Positions 12,399 to 12,548 of a DNA stretch of 12,548 nt are shown here, in pieces. Within the stretch, counting starts at the first letter, position 1. Each line of letters begins with the position of its first letter. Both the position numbers and the translations under genes were made by a program. The notes beneath the pieces are model-generated. The model was not told the origin of the DNA, made no database searches, and saw only the letters and a program-made list of their open reading frames with translations. The stretch comes from JBILCM01 sp044353165 (GTDB taxonomy: Bacteria; Bacillota; Bacilli; Paenibacillales; YIM-B00363). The DNA is taken from the NCBI GenBank assembly GCA_044353165.1, contig JBILCM010000062.1:1-12548 (forward strand). Reading direction: 5' to 3'.

Positions 12399-12431
12399 GA
12401 GGCGGGAGGATTCAATTACGAAAAATCCAAA

Positions 12432-12548
12432 CTATGCCAAGTATTTCTCCATCGTGTGGAATATTTTTGTGGCTGTCTTGTTGATATCTCTCCAGGCAAA
12501 TATCCGCTGATCGTATTCCTTGCGAATCAAGACTTGCACTTTGCCGTG
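12432..12548 (-). CDS. C-terminal end of an unidentified protein, 5' part beyond the window
   Basis: The minus-strand frame is open from the right edge to TAG at 12432-12434 and shows the last 38 residues, including KVQVLIRKEYDQRIFAW then DINKTATKIFHTMEKYLA. The composition is coding-like: basic and aromatic with a terminal amphipathic helix. It is the only open frame that fits the strand and the convergent layout. No family can be named from this fragment. Confidence 0.5.
   Translation of the reverse strand, partial: HGKVQVLIRKEYDQRIFAWRDINKTATKIFHTMEKYLA

Overview
The window reads as chromosome of a Gram-positive endospore-former of the class Bacilli, most like Paenibacillaceae. This is inferred from protein families rather than any marker gene: a DUF2621 (YneK-type) membrane protein, a Bacillus-type PurU with an N-terminal ACT domain, a DUF4153 membrane protein, strong GGAGG ribosome sites and GTG starts. 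No rRNA or tRNA gene was seen. Most genes at 1-7955 and 11229-12339 have mixed, fairly GC-rich codon use. The stretch from about 8100 to 11200 is clearly AT-rich and looks like an accessory insert.

Layout, left to right. A Uma2-type PD-(D/E)XK nuclease (minus strand, cut by the left edge) is divergent from a GT2 glycosyltransferase (686-1522), which converges on and overlaps the DUF2621 gene (1489-1917). Next come the housekeeping genes nfo (2119-3249, endonuclease IV with an extra C-terminal domain) and purU (3264-4163, formyltetrahydrofolate deformylase), then a terminator. An Rpn-family recombination-promoting nuclease (4364-5266) follows, with its own terminator. About 540 bp without a recognised gene (5305-5846) is filled by structured repeats: six 19-bp fold-back palindromes arranged in a 167-bp tandem duplication, then four 14-bp-spaced repeats. 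A 51-codon ORF with a strong ribosome site leads into a DUF4153 membrane protein (6018-7955), closed by a terminator at 8048-8080.

The AT-rich part holds a small module: an 85-codon gene (minus), a divergent XRE-type repressor (plus, 8667-8990) and a small convergent ORF (minus) that overlaps the repressor's 3' end. After a dead IS3-family element (9354-9881) come a 79-bp piece of the DUF4153 gene and a second copy of the module, in the same order and orientation. The simplest explanation is an old duplication of roughly 3 kb (DUF4153 to module) with a later deletion of about 1.9 kb in the second copy. In copy two both flanking small genes are broken, while the repressor stays open (about 78% identical protein).

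The right part is decayed: a putative HELVH zinc metallopeptidase frame interrupted by one TAA, and a DEDDh exonuclease (KapD-like) interrupted by one TAG in place of a likely Trp codon. A seventh, longer palindrome of the same family (12368-12398) and the 3' end of an unidentified minus-strand gene close the window. The main points of interest are the palindrome array, the duplicated repressor module, a possible internal translation start in the Rpn gene, and the run of single nonsense codons.
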